A DNA stretch of 64,000 nt, from positions 33,042,033 through 33,106,032 of the forward strand of contig JAJKFL010000014.1 of the NCBI GenBank assembly GCA_021186555.1, read 5' to 3'. The notes beneath the pieces are model-generated. The model was not told where the DNA came from and searched no databases. It saw only the letters and a list, made by a program, of their open reading frames with translations. Source of the stretch: Reticulitermes speratus. Lineage: Eukaryota > Arthropoda > Insecta > Blattodea > Rhinotermitidae. Position numbers and translations under genes: made by a program. Below, piece after piece: positions 1 to 11,162 of this stretch; position 1 is the first letter of the stretch; every line of letters starts with the position of its first letter.

Positions 1-65
1 ACGATTCCAACAGTCAAGCTTCTGAATACCTACGCCTTAGACCGCACGACCACCGGGATCGGCCC
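1..65 (-). mobile_element. SINE-1 head, cut by window edge
   Basis: tRNA-derived SINE head on the minus strand. Reading the minus strand from about 65, CCGATCCCGGTGGTCGTGCG resembles an A-box region and is followed by GTCTAAGGCGTAGG. It matches the heads at 11233 (plus) and 47905 (minus) base for base over most of its length. The B box would lie close to or beyond the window start. No gene function is implied. Confidence 0.7.
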
Positions 66-159
66 ATCTTCTACTACTTTTTTAGCTACTGATTTATTTT
101 CCTGCGTAACACACATCACTCATAAACCGTCCCCTGTTACCTTTCTAACACTGTCTTTT

Positions 160-350
160 ATCTCAGTTGTGTACAAAACAACAATTTCAACCTCACAGAG
201 AACACAACTCATGTCCGACATAAAAACCAACCGTTTATTGTTTTTTACGGAAATAATCGATATATATTCTCCATACGAAACATATGAATACAAAATGTGG
301 ACAAATGCAAAGTTTCTTAATGTTACAGCAGGCGGTAAATACTGTTACCA
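160..350 (+). mobile_element. R5 dispersed repeat copy (solo 3' end of a DNA transposon, inferred)
   Basis: This copy shares ordered blocks with six others: CTCACAGAGAACACA, then an A-rich block near ACCAACCGTTTATTG, GGAAATAATCG, a TGTGGACAAATGCAAAG block and TTAATGTTACAGCAGGCGG. The same order occurs at 11163, 12050, 23250 and 44150 (plus) and at 29365 and 45905 (minus). The 66-codon frame starting at 169 crosses the repeat and is not taken as a gene. The origin as a transposon 3' end is inferred from the copy next to the transposase pseudogene at 29350. Confidence 0.65.
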
Positions 351-3135
351 ACGGATATTGGATAGTTAATTATATGTTGAGCTTTGTAAAAAATGTTGGT
401 AGTCAGTTGATGTATTCCTGAAAATGTCTTTGGCTTACATTAAGGAGATTTGGGATTTATGGTTGTTAATTATAGGAGGTGCAGGGAGTATTCTTCCTCT
501 AAACGATGGTTAATTGTAACATCTAAGATAAGAAATTGTGCATAAGGGTGATATGAATTAAATTAAGTCGTCTGGAAAACATGCTTTCTTAAAATGCAAA
601 TTGCCTGATATACACCTTTTGGCTGCTGCTGCGAAAGAGCGTGCCATTGTGAACCGTGCTTGAACTGGCGTTTTTGTATTAATAAGATTATTTATCCTCG
701 TCTTTTGGAAACGTGAAGCTTGACATAAGATTGTTTGCTTAACCTTTATATTTCTTTTATTAATGTCTCACTGCAGTGGGATGGGGCTCCTTACCTTGTG
801 AACCCCTCACTCAACACACACAGCAAGTTTAGCCTATGTGTCTACAAAAGGGCTCCCTGCAGCATGCAACATTGAACAGAGCAAATGTTTAGATGTGAAA
901 TTGGATTTTTAGAGTCTTGATTACAGCCGTTTTTCTTCCTTCTTTACTCTCATGTATATATTTTTCTGTGCCTAGATTTTTTTATTAAAGAAATACAAGT
1001 AAGAAAGGACATGTGACTATACTCTGACGTAAGCGCTGTAAAGGAGTTCTGCTGCAAATACCTTTCCGTCGGAAGCAGTGAAAATAAACTGTAGTGTGAG
1101 AGTTGGAAAATATGGAAAGTTGGATGCGTGACAGAGAATTTGTTTATCTGACCCTATTATTTATGGCTCACAAAGAACAAATTGGTACTAAACAAACACA
1201 TTTTAAGCCATTTTATATCCATTGCCAGGTTAAGTCAGTATCAAGTTTATTTTGTTATTATTTGGAAATTATACCACAGTACACAGAATACCATTTTAAA
1301 TGGCTCGTTGAAATTGAATGTACAAAGATTCATTTCACATCTTTATCATTTAGTTCTTTTCTTCTTGTCTTTTCCCGTTCGTACCTCAATCTCCTTTCTT
1401 CTTTTCTCGGGTAAAAAATCTCAATTAAGTTACACCTTCAGCTTTCATGACATCGTTTCGAAGATGGAGCTGCCATCTGTGTAACTAAATTGAAACTACA
1501 TGTTTCCGCAGGAAAGGCGCGAGAACGACACAACGTAGCCTACACTTATAATCAAATACATTCCCCTGATAAATAAGTACATAAATTCTCACATTTTTCG
1601 GCAGCATAACTGTCTTGTTAAAAATATTTCACTAGCTACAGGTTCTTCGTTGACAGGATTCATAATTACTGAATTCTGATCAGTACATGCATGCTTTTAT
1701 GTAACCCAAATATTCGTCAGGGTCTTTACAGAATATTGCCTTGGGGCACTACCCTGATTCCTTTGAATCCCGTCTACACTTTTAGACTCTGTGTGTTATC
1801 CACTTTAGTATTGTTCTACAATATATACCAACGTTGTGTGCTAGGAATTCTTTTGAATCATTGAGCAACAACTGGCTTCTCGAAAAGAACTGTGCTGCAT
1901 TGCGTTACGTGCTTCATCCATAACCACGTTTTCGAAATGATCTCATCTTATGTCCCCCTTATGCATGTTAGCTACCATTCACGCCCCCAATCGTTTTTTA
2001 TTTAAACATCATAATAATGTTTTGTGAATAGTAAATATAATGGAAGCCTTTGTTGTGAAATTTTCACCATTTTCCGCTTACTACATCTTCCTTTGATCCA
2101 CAAATACGAAAAGTAAATCTGTAATTTCCTTCTTATACGGGTATCTTGTTGACCACATTCTGTAAAGTGAAGTAATTCTCGTTTTCGTCCTTTCTTTCTT
2201 TCTTTCCTTTTATCCTTCTTTTCCTATTTATTCACAATAATATTCTACTAAATAATAAGACAAGACTTCGTTGTAGCTTAGGTTGCGTAAAAGTCAGCTG
2301 GAGACGGCTTTATTAAAGTATTTGATGAACTATTTCTCAAAGCTCTTTTCTAAACTTCTCTCTTGTGAGATGAAGTACTGAAGTTGGAATTGGCCTAGGG
2401 GTACAGAGTGCTTTATAACAGGAGTATGCAAACAGCAGGGATAAGGAACAATGTAATTAAGAAGGGAGAGATTAGCAGATCAATTCCGGGTAGAAAATCC
2501 GGAAACAGAGGACTGAACCAAAGAGTAACATTCCATATCTTTCCTTAGAGATTTTGCCATGATATTAATTATATGCTTTATGAAGATAAATCATAACTTC
2601 TTATTCCTTGGGCTCTCACGGGAAGTTTCAAGTACTGCCGTACATAAATCAAGTTCACTTACTTTACTGTGATTTACCCAACGTTTGGAACTGTTTGCTT
2701 AGAATAGATTTAGACATACGTGGGGGGTAGAGGTCGTTAATATTACAAGCATGTTTCAATGATCTTTGGAAGTAGTGTAGTATTATTATTGGTATAGTAT
2801 GCTTTATCAAGTATTTAGGCAAATAAATAAATACGCATGTATATATATATATACTGTATCTACATATGTATATGTATTAATATGAAATTGCAGAGAATCG
2901 AGAAGAGTTGTTATTTCCCGCAGACACGTTTTGTTGTTGTCTGCTGACTATATACATAATAGTCACATGCGTATATTATTGCGGCTGGGGCGGTGAACCT
3001 GCAATCGTGTCCGGACCGGTAGGTTGGATTATGGCACGCCAAGTCACTAACTCGGTTGACCGTAGTGTCGCCTGTGTTGCTTGGAAGGGTGGAACCAAAC
3101 CAGCCAATTTTTTGCATTTAAATTGTAGTATTACG
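351..3135. other. No recognised gene; AT-rich spacer with simple repeats
   Basis: No reading frame here resembles a protein I know. A (CTTT)n tract lies at about 2189-2210 and an AT/GTAT-rich tract at about 2836-2880. The block 2975-3120 is more GC-rich (GCGGCTGGGGCGGTGAACC) and is open in several frames on both strands, but matches no family I recognise. Confidence 0.5.
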
Positions 3136-3459
3136 CAGTAGGAGAGAGGGGGGATAGTTGGCACACTTTTCACGTTATAATTTTTCACATTTTCTCTGTA
3201 CTTGTTAAGTTGAATGTAACACCACGTATGGCTAGCAACACTCTTGGGCTACAATCTGACCTACACAAATTTGACGCTACTCATAAGGAATAGAAGGGAG
3301 AGGCTTTTTCCCTAACCTCTGCACGTTTGCCAACCTGCCCCACGGACGGGGTAAGTTGGCATATGTTAAAATACGTGGAAAATCAAGATGCCAACTTTTC
3401 AAGGCGAAACAGTAATAGACAGTGATTAATATAATGTTTTATGGAACAAACGTGTCAGA

Positions 3460-3857
3460 CAGGGGCGCACCCAAGGGGGGGGGCTACCAGGCTGCAGCCC
3501 CCCCTAAACACCCCAAAATTGAAATTTAAAGAACACAGATTTTGTACGTAGATGATATCAAGAGTTTTAAGTGATTTACCCTGCAGACAAAATCAGCCAC
3601 TGAAATCAGCTGATGACTAGTACATTAGAATTTTGAATAATAAATTAATGAAATTAAAAACAATAAGATAGGACACTGATGAGTCATGGAACATGTAGTT
3701 ATATTTGTATGTATATAAATGCAGTTGCAGAAAGTGTTATATTACACTTATGACATGATTTTTATAACAATTTTTAAAATGAAACACAAATTATATACAG
3801 CCTCAGGGTCAGCCCCCCCCCCCCCCCCCCAAATGAAAAATCTTGGTTGCGCACGTG
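3460..3857. mobile_element. hAT-type MITE nested in the pogo element
   Basis: A 398-bp insertion with imperfect 16-bp terminal inverted repeats: left CAGGGGCGCACCCAAG, right end reading inward CACGTGCGCAACCAAG (13 of 16 match). It is flanked by an 8-bp target-site duplication, GTGTCAGA at 3452-3459 and GTGTCAAA at 3858-3865. The 8-bp duplication and CAGGGGCG-type ends are hallmarks of the hAT superfamily. It contains a G9 run near the left end and a C18 run (3813-3830) near the right. No transposase is present, so it would be mobilised in trans. Confidence 0.8.
3813..3830. repeat. C18 homopolymer
   Basis: Eighteen consecutive C bases inside the right end of the hAT-type MITE. Together with the G-rich left end of the MITE (about 3474-3483) it could pair across the element. 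Length in such tracts is prone to sequencing and assembly error. Confidence 0.9.
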
Positions 3858-4099
3858 GTGTCAAATACAGATTGTGCGCAACAGCGAGGTGTTATTATGG
3901 TAATAAAACAGTTGAAAAACAATATATCAGCACAGAATTTAATACATTTACTTAAATTGAAAAAGAAAATCAAAAGGAAAGGTAACTCAGTATGGCACTA
4001 GCCTACCACCAGCAATACACGTTTTTATTCTAAATAAAGTATCCCAATCCCATGAGACGGGCAATTTACGCAAACACAGTTGGGCGAGCCATAAGTGCA

Positions 4100-5240
4100 T
4101 TATTCAAGTGACCGCAACTTGCATTCTGTGCACTGAATCCACATTTCTTTGGATGCGCCAAGACAGTAGAGGTAGAAAATATCCTCGGAGTCTTCTTCGT
4201 CTGTGTCGCCTGCAGTTTTGGATTTTTTTTCTTTCGTATTTTTGCATTCTGCTCTTGTAAACCTCTCTTTTAGATACGTGGCACGCTCCTCTTTCTAATA
4301 TTTTAGGCCCAGTTCTTCGCTTATTTGCTCCGAGCCTTCTGTTGTACTGGGTGTCAAAGCATTTTTGACAGAGGTATCAACCAAAACGACAGTTATTCTC
4401 TTGTTCTTGTTTACATTCTTGCGCTTTTTGCGTTCAATTTAGGAAGGTTTCGAATGTCCTCTGAAGTAGCAAGATGTGTTGTAACTTTTGAAGCAGACGA
4501 TGATCATTTGGGAGAATCATCAAAATCGCAGGAAGTTCACTGTTGCTACTGGAAGCTGCTGCCTCCATAGGAGGGGCAGCTATATCTGCAACGTAATCTT
4601 CCATAAATTCCTCATTTTGAAAGATATCGCCGCTGAACAGGTAAATTCCAGAAAACTGGAAACCTGCTTTGGTATTTGCAGCAAAAAGAAGTCAGGTGCG
4701 AAGGTGTGTTGACGACACACGGATTGTCATATATTGTCACTGTTGTGCCTGTATGGTTAGTTATGCAGACATCATAAGCTCGGTTCACATACGTCGTAAG
4801 CGATCCGTTGACAGACCTGTCAAGAGGCTGGAGTTACGGCTGCAGGGTGGAGGGAGGTTAAGGATAGTCACGCCATTCTGCTTGCAGTAGTCTATTGCCC
4901 GTATGGCCAAATGCGAATCATTAGTTGTCCAGCAACAGAACTACTGATCTTAGCAGGCTTAGCATGTGCCGCGAAATGTTTTACATATCTTACAAAATGC
5001 TCCTTCGTCATCTACCCAAATGGATGGACGGTGTGCTCAATGACAGTGTTGGTGAGGTACTCTTACCTCACCCCCCCCCCCCTTACCCTTTTGCAGTATC
5101 ATGCTTAATACGAAAATAAGTCTGAAGATCCTTCGCCGCTTTCCTTGTTGACCGTCCGCGTTTTCGCACAGCTCTCACAACTTGTAGCAGTGTTCCAGGA
5201 GTGTGTTGCTCCTACATGACCGCTTCTTACAAGTACGCAT
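4100..5240 (-). pseudogene. pogo/Tigger-like transposase pseudogene (CENP-B-type HTH, DDE remnant, zinc-finger tail)
   Basis: Three conserved parts can be read on the minus strand despite frameshifts. The N-terminus (start 5240, MRTCKKRS) holds a helix-turn-helix stretch RAVRKRGRSTRKAAKDL near 5165-5120. Next, FVRYVKHFAAHAKPAK (about 5005-4960) leads to VVLLLDN and NDSHLAIRAIDYCKQNG, the block around the third catalytic aspartate of pogo-type DDE transposases, then TILNLPP and the tail motif GIYLFSGDIFQNEEF. The C-terminus reads IFYLYCLGASKEMWIQCTEC, a Cys-rich zinc-finger tail, ending at stop 4100-4102. About 250 residues between the HTH and FVRYV, including the first catalytic aspartates, are missing. 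A C12 run (5071-5082) lies in the gap. There are several stops and at least one frameshift at the DN(H)xSH site. It cannot encode an active enzyme. Confidence 0.85.
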
Positions 5241-5744
5241 TATTTAGCTTCTTAAACCGGACAAAAAGATCACACTGGTAAACAATTAACCAATAAGTTT
5301 CTAATCGAAAGCGCGGCAAGTTGGCACAGTGAGCCAACATGCCTCACGTTGAGTGTGCCGACCTGCCACGTCGCCACCTTCTTATGTTTTAGACTTTATC
5401 ATCATGAAACACAATGGAAGTCTATAATTCTCTCTAGCTGAAATGTTAGCCAAAAGGAAGTACCATTCAAGGGTGGCACAATGTCACATGTAGCTGTAAC
5501 CAAATTTCAAACACAAAACATTTTATACAGCGATAAAAAATTACTTACTGCGGTGTACAAGATAAAACACCAGACCACTCTTTAGTCATAGCTCATAAAG
5601 CGCTGACGCTTGCTGACCGCTCTCAGGAGAAGTCATTGAACAGTACAAATTGCCAGGTGCTGCTATACTGCGCTGTCTTTGGGAGTTATGGCCCTTTTGC
5701 CAACTTACCCCTGTAGCCAACTAGCCCCCCTCACCCCTACTAGT

Positions 5745-6137
5745 TAACCTCTATATGCGATGTTAGCGCTTAATTTCTTAAATACCACATAATCTTCAAA
5801 TGCGACATGTTGTGCTTGATCATTAAGAGTCAGCGCCCATAAAATGCGACTGCTATGCGGATCCGTGGTGGTTACAATATCCGGCATACATATCATGCAC
5901 GTTAGTATTCGCGTTAGTAGTTATTCGCTCCTATCGTGCTATACAGAGGCACTTCTACCGGCGGCTTCCGGAGACAAGTTCCCTGGAAACTTGTTTGGAA
6001 CGTTTAGAAGTCAGCGAGCGGTGTAATGGCGAAATAAAATATAGCATATTAATAAAACTTTGGATGGAAATTACTTTAAATGATAATTAAAAGAGGAAAA
6101 ATATATTCAGTCGAACTAAATACTTCACTTTGTAATA
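5745..6137. other. Spacer, nothing recognised
   Basis: Unique-looking sequence between two DNA transposons. A 60-codon plus-strand frame at 5844 has no recognisable domain. No repeat family seen elsewhere in the window matches it. Confidence 0.4.
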
Positions 6138-6604
6138 CTGTAGACCCTCGAATTAGCGGACCTTTTATGTACGTATTTCGGAAATAACGGACGAAATCTT
6201 TTGGTTCCAAAATTTTCGTCCGCGGTGGGAATATGTGAAATTAGCAGTCTTGACTGTTAATTAGCGAAGCGGCCGCTACGTGGCGGACACGGACGCACGC
6301 GCAGTCTTTGCTGACATTCGCGTGGTGGTGGTAGTGTATTGCTCTTTACATAACCTTGATCGTGGATTTATTATATTTATCTGAAATTTATTAAGTTCCA
6401 ATTAACGACGGCTTCCAGAAAAAGTGATAGTGCTAACAGGAAAGTTGTGTACAGTATTACGTGTATGCATTAATGCTATAAATACAGTACTGTATTACTT
6501 TTTAGGCTATATATATATATATACATATAATTCGGAAGTATCAGAAAATCGGCATTATCGGACCACCCTTTCCCCTATTAGTCCGTTCATTCGAGGGTCT
6601 GCAG
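6138..6604. mobile_element. Tigger/pogo-type MITE
   Basis: A 467-bp element with strong terminal inverted repeats: left CTGTAGACCCTCGAATTAGC, right end reading inward CTGCAGACCCTCGAATGAAC. Flanking TA dinucleotides (6136-6137 and 6605-6606) give the expected TA target duplication. Inside are GC-rich patches (around GAAGCGGCCGC at 6265) and an AT dinucleotide tract at about 6508-6523. No transposase-like frame is present. It is a different family from the pogo element at 3141 because the termini do not match. Confidence 0.8.
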
Positions 6605-6954
6605 TATGTGTACATATTCTTTCTGAAGCTGGCCCTGTTTCCTTATTCAGTGCCTGGTAGTAAGGAAAAAATTTGCATTTTTTCTCTACTGTGTTTTTAT
6701 ATTCTATAACTCTCAGAATAAAATTACTTACTTAAAAACTTTAACTGAAGCAATGTGCGTCCAGGGATGCAATAATGAGTGTTTAAAGAGGCCTGTTGGT
6801 CAAATAAACTTCTGGCTTCGAAGGCTCAACAGCGTAGGCCTGTATGTTATCCATAAAAATGTTGTCACCGATAACCACTACAAGTACGCTGTTTTCCTAA
6901 AATTTTATAACGTACTGGAGACACGAGATTCTCGAATTATCACACTTCGTTAAT

Positions 6955-7315
6955 GAGGAGCTTCATGATTTGTACTCCTCACTAAATATTATTGGAGTGA
7001 TCAAATCAAGGCAGATGAGGTGGGAAGGGCATGTGACACGTGTGGGGGAGGATAAATACATACAGGATTTTGGTGGGGAAACCTGGAAGAAAGAGACCAC
7101 TTGTAAATCTGGGGCGTAGATTGGAGGATGAAATGAAAAACGAAATGTGATAGGACTATTTTAATTTGTCTCAGGATGGGGATGTGTGGCCAGCTGTTCT
7201 GAAAACGGTAATGAACCTTCGCATTCCATAAAATGCGATGAATGTTTTAGCTGTATGAAGAATTGTTACATAGCTTCTCAAGAAGGACTCTGTTCCATGG
7301 AGTTATTTAGGTTGA
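6955..7315 (+). pseudogene. LINE 3' tail: C-terminal end of reverse-transcriptase ORF plus 3' UTR
   Basis: The plus strand reads DLYSSLNIIGVIKSRQMRWE then GHVTRVGEDKYIQ, the conserved I-x-R-x-RW-x-GHV-x-RMG region that follows the reverse-transcriptase domain in non-LTR retrotransposon ORF2. It ends with DVWPAVLKTVMNLRIP and a stop near 7230. The 3' UTR ends CTCAAGAAGGACTCTGTTCC then ATGGAGTTATTTAG. Frameshifts and stops break the middle, and the polymerase domain is absent, as in a 5'-truncated copy. Sister tails lie at 14660, 15775 and 22130 (plus) and 9000, 18010, 56578 and 62333 (minus). Confidence 0.75.
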
Positions 7316-7829
7316 TAAGAATGGGAGGATTATCGTGAATGTTTTCACCTCGAAATACAGAAGTATTTTCGTAATGACTAGAAGATATTTAAGACTAAGA
7401 TATAACATGAAATAATGCATGCCTCACTTCATACGACGTGGTAAACGCTTGTATTTTTGGTGAAGGGTTTCTTATTTATAACATATTATGTTCTTTTACT
7501 CAGGTATAATACACTAATGTAGTATGCACGGCTGATTAACACGTTTCTGAACCAAATGCAAAAAATAAATTTTTTGGCCCTAACTACTCGTAATCTTGAC
7601 CTAACTGTGCAGATAGAGCATATACACAAAATCTGAAATACAACCGACTTTTCAGGGTCCCCGGAATGGTGGAGCCCCACGCAGATGCATAAATGAAGGC
7701 AGCCTTAAACCGGTCCTGATATGAGTATGAAATTATGGTTGTCGCTCTACATGATCTTGTAACTGAGTAGCTTAGTCCTGAAGATGTGTTTCCACAGTTT
7801 TCTCTAAAGTTTAATGTTGGACTTTTTTT

Positions 7830-8245
7830 TTCAACATGCTACCCTAACAGTTTAACGGTGAAGACCATATATCGACACTTCATTAAAAGAGCTTGATAAT
7901 GGAGATATATATATTTCCAAATGTTACCTTAAGAATTCATCGGTGGAAATACTATCTTTACACAATTTACCCGAACAAATTGCTGATAGATTTTTTAAAT
8001 TGCTTCCATAAAATTTAGCGGCGAGGGGATGTTCTTGGCACTTTCCCATGATGACTTGGTGATGAAAATATTACATCTTTACATGTTACCGTAATAATTC
8101 AATGGTGGAAGTAACATATTTCACACTTTACCCTAACAACTTAGTGATAAAGATATTTTTACGTGTTGCCCTAAGAGTTCAACGGTGGGGATATTATTTT
8201 CCACACTTTACCCTAAGAACTTGACGGTGGAGATATCACACTGCT
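7830..8245. repeat. Dimeric minisatellite, ~40-bp units in ~80-bp pairs
   Basis: About ten diverged units of roughly 40 bp share CTTTACCCTAAGAACTTGAC then GGTGGAGATAT. Two unit types alternate: one begins with an ACATGTTACC-like head (7833, 7918, 8081, 8161), the other with CACACTTTACC (7964, 8121, 8201). The repeat period is therefore about 80 bp, made of two related halves. Units are closest to each other at the right end. No coding frame runs through the array. Confidence 0.8.
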
Positions 8246-8460
8246 CAATGGTACAGCTCGACTGGCAGAGTGAACAAGTCCCGTCCATCTCACACGTCTG
8301 GCATGTTCCAAATGTATATACTTGCATACAGCGCAGAACTGGTCGAACGAAAACGTCAGTGCAAGAACGGAATAAAAGTAATTTGCTTTGCCATCGTTCT
8401 CGAGAAATACATGAAAGTGAATGACAGAATTTGAAATTCTCACAGCGGCACTAATAAAAA

Positions 8461-8652
8461 TTCAAGTCTTCTGGAATGTTTGGTTGTGCCGAGTGGTAAG
8501 TAATTCGCGAAGTTTCCGAGGAGCTTACTGCATCCATGTTTAGTGACTTATTGGATTCTGGACGCTGAAAATAACGGCTGCACGATCTTCCAAGCTGTCG
8601 GTAACTGTTTCCCAGGCGACACGACACGACATCCCACAAGACTTGGAATTTC
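8461..8652. mobile_element. Foldback (FB) MITE copy
   Basis: The left arm begins TTCAAGTCTTCTGGAATGTT and continues to GAAGTTTCCGAGGAG (about 8511). The right arm runs from ACGACACGACATCCCACAAG to ACTTGGAATTTCA, an inverted partner of the left end. On the minus strand the arm reads SSETSRITYHSAQPNIPEDL, the peptide-like signature seen in other FB copies. There is no transposase. Confidence 0.65.
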
Positions 8653-8689
8653 ATATAAATTGCAGTCATATGTTCTTCATCCACCAAAC

Positions 8690-8745
8690 GTTATACTACT
8701 ACTATTGCTGCTGCTACTACTACTATACTAATAATAATAATCTCT
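8690..8745. repeat. CTA/CTG/AAT trinucleotide tracts
   Basis: Mixed trinucleotide microsatellite: CTACTACTATTGCTGCTGCT, then CTACTACTACT and AATAATAATAA. It makes a run of leucines in the overlapping 62-codon frame at 8543, which I do not regard as a gene. Confidence 0.85.
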
Positions 8746-8999
8746 TTTATGTTAATTAGATTATAGTGGAAGTATTACCACCTGACACTGCTTGTAGGGT
8801 TCTAAGAAGGCACTGTGTTGGTTTTAATGTAACTTCAGTTTGCTCTGAGTCTGTACAAGCAGTCCCTCCCACTTGAATCCTGTCGTTAAAAATTATCTGC
8901 CTATGTATTTGCCCATCCATTTATCAAAGATCTCTCTGCCTGCTTTGTTTTGTCACCTGCCTGTCTCTATGTCTGTCTGTATGTCTACTTATCTCTAAT

Positions 9000-9283
9000 T
9001 CAGAAGCTAATAGTCGCTCAGCTGGTCATATAATTACCTTCTTTAAGTATATAATATTGTGTTCCCATCTAAGTGTAGGTTCTCCAAGTGATCTTCTTTC
9101 AGATTTCTCGAAATTATTTTGTAATCTAGTCCTCAGGATCTGAAATTCGTATTTGAGTCATAAGTTTATAAGCACCTTCGCATCCCTGCGGAACGCTTAT
9201 TAACATTTTTCCTTCCATCTTTTTTTTTCAGAAATTAAGTAATCAGATGATCGCGGAATATATATATATATATATATATATAA
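9000..9283 (-). mobile_element. Decayed LINE 3' tail, followed by a (TA)n tract
   Basis: On the plus strand CAGAAGCTAATAGTCGCTCA then GCTGGTCATATAATTACCTT matches the 3'-UTR side of the LINE tail at 56600. CCCATCTAAGTGTAGGTTCT then CCAAGTGATCTTC (about 9065-9100) matches its RRRWEDN-coding block in reverse. The coding part is unreadable. A (TA)n microsatellite occupies 9258-9283. Confidence 0.6.
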
Positions 9284-10439
9284 TTTAATATCCCACGGTT
9301 TACATAAAATTTCTAGTCTTATATTATGTAACACAATTTTAAAGAATAAAATTGTCACTATAATTAAAATTTAATTCGTAGCGCAGAAACTGTTTTGAAA
9401 ATTACTGCTGCTTTCTGAAATGTGACGCTATTTATTCTGGTAGATGTGTGCTAATTTTCAGAGGAACCAACTACACGCAGATTCTTCTCTGTAGTGAATG
9501 TATTACTCTATACAGAAAGAAAAAACATTTATTTCACACTCTAAAGTCTCAAATTAAAGTAATTAATATTTTACAAGGTTTCCTTGCGAAATTCATAACG
9601 TCCGCTTTGCTGTTTCACCTATTTATAGTACTCAAAATGTATTAGTATCATTGTTGTTGTTATATCCTCTTTTGTGAAAAATTAGACTACATATAGATTC
9701 TGTTAAAGTTCAGTTTGTTGAGTACGTTGCCATGTGTGTGGTGGCATAAAATATTTGGTAGTCCGTATGTAGGTACTGCTATGATTTACCTGCATGCGAA
9801 ATTTAATATCTATAAGCTACTGTGCTTTTTGGTTATCACCATGAAATCGAAAGCTAAACACAATTTTCTCAGGTCGCCGTTTGTTACGTAGTTTGCAAAC
9901 AACGTACATTTTACTTTCACAAAATTGCTTATTTGTCTAAGATCTGTTAGTGTAATCATTTCAGGGTCCTATAATACAGAACAACACACTCATCTTTCCC
10001 CAAAGTCGCGGAAAACACGAAGAGACTTAAGCAGTACGAATCTGCTGGGAACTTCCTCTTCATGTCAGCGTTGGAACGTGAGCCGGAAACCTAGTCGTGT
10101 TATTTCTCATACGGAATAAGTGGTCATTGTTCGTGAGAAACTTTTCGAGCAGAGAGTTCTCGTTTGCAATACTTTTGCAAAGTATGCGTCTAGGAAAAAT
10201 GTCGCCAAAATGTATGTAAAAAATCTCGCGTTAATAGTGGCGTGTGAAAAAGAGTGTACATAATAGTGGACAATATTTGAACGTCAGACTCAGCGCTGAA
10301 CACAAAGGTAATATGAAAAGTTATGTTTTAATTGAAGACAATTTATGGGACCCGTGTTTATCCAGCAAGAAAAAAAACGAGTAAGTATCGCTAAGTTCAG
10401 TTAATTCTGGCGCCATTCTTCAAAGGATTAACGGAAGAG
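9284..10439. other. No recognised gene
   Basis: AT-rich spacer. Short frames at 9448 and 9925 lack known domains. No repeat shared with the rest of the window was noticed. Confidence 0.4.
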
Positions 10440-10795
10440 GGAAAATGTACGCTTGGTCATGTAGGGCAAAGCCACGGCCCTTACTGCAAACTTCTGAGTG
10501 GCTACCCTAGAAACCGTGTTTGGCAGACGGCTGATAACTCGCGGAATGCGGCCTCCTGGATCTCCAGATATGAATCGGTCCAATTTTTGTTTGTATGGGG
10601 CACTGAAAGATAATTTACTTGAAAAATCCATGCGCATTGCATAATTGAAAGATAATTTACAAAGAGAAATTGCCAGTATTTCAATACAGTTACTCTGTTA
10701 AGTGTTGAGATATATGTTCAGAAGATGCGAGGCCTGCTTAGAAGCTGGAGATGGGCACTTCGAATTTCTTCTCTGAAATAAGGGAAGTAAACGAC
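10440..10795 (+). pseudogene. Mariner/Tc-type transposase, C-terminal remnant
   Basis: The plus strand reads FGRRLITRGMRPPGSPDM (about 10518-10572) and then SPDMNRSNFCLYGALKDN, the counterpart of the 'WPPRSPDLTPxDFFLWG' block that carries the third catalytic acidic residue in mariner/Tc transposases. Downstream, DNLQREIASISIQLL and CEACLEAGDGHFEFLL (to about 10785) match the C-terminal end of the same family. In-frame stops sit after MRIA and after IQLLC, and a frameshift precedes FGRR. The position equivalent to the third catalytic acid reads N. Only the last third of the gene is present. Confidence 0.75.
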
Positions 10796-11162
10796 TTTAA
10801 ATCCCCGGCGGATGTGGGCTTCGTATGTGATCCACCTGTCACGATATCTGCCTTGATCAGGGACATAATTAGGGGGATGCTCTGTAATTAGGTGTAGTGT
10901 AGCTGCTGCCTCACATTTGCCTGGTCCTCATTGTTGTTATTACTACTCTAGAAAATTGGAAATTACGGAGTTCTGATTTTCTCCAGTGGCATAATGATGT
11001 ACCAGCTTCTTGGCCACAGATTAAGTAGTTCAAAAATGAAATGTGTTGACACACTTTTATACACGCAAATAAGCATAATGATGACGTAGACTTACATCTT
11101 TTCCCTTTTAGGAAGGTAGGTAGTCTAAAATCTTGTTTCATGCCACGCAGAAAACATGACAT

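Larger units (their letters stand above)
3141..5737 (-). mobile_element. Decayed pogo-type DNA transposon, internally deleted
   Basis: The ends form imperfect terminal inverted repeats: left GGAGAGAGGGGGGATAGTTG, and the right end reads inward as GGGGTGAGGGGGGCTAGTTG. A TA dinucleotide abuts each end (3139-3140 and 5738-5739), as expected for Tc1/mariner/pogo insertion. The motif GTAAGTTGGCA or its complement recurs inside both ends (about 3348-3361, 3389-3400, 5311-5370 and 5695-5710), like subterminal transposase sites. The element carries a broken transposase on the minus strand (4100-5240) and a nested hAT-type MITE (3460-3857). Confidence 0.8.
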
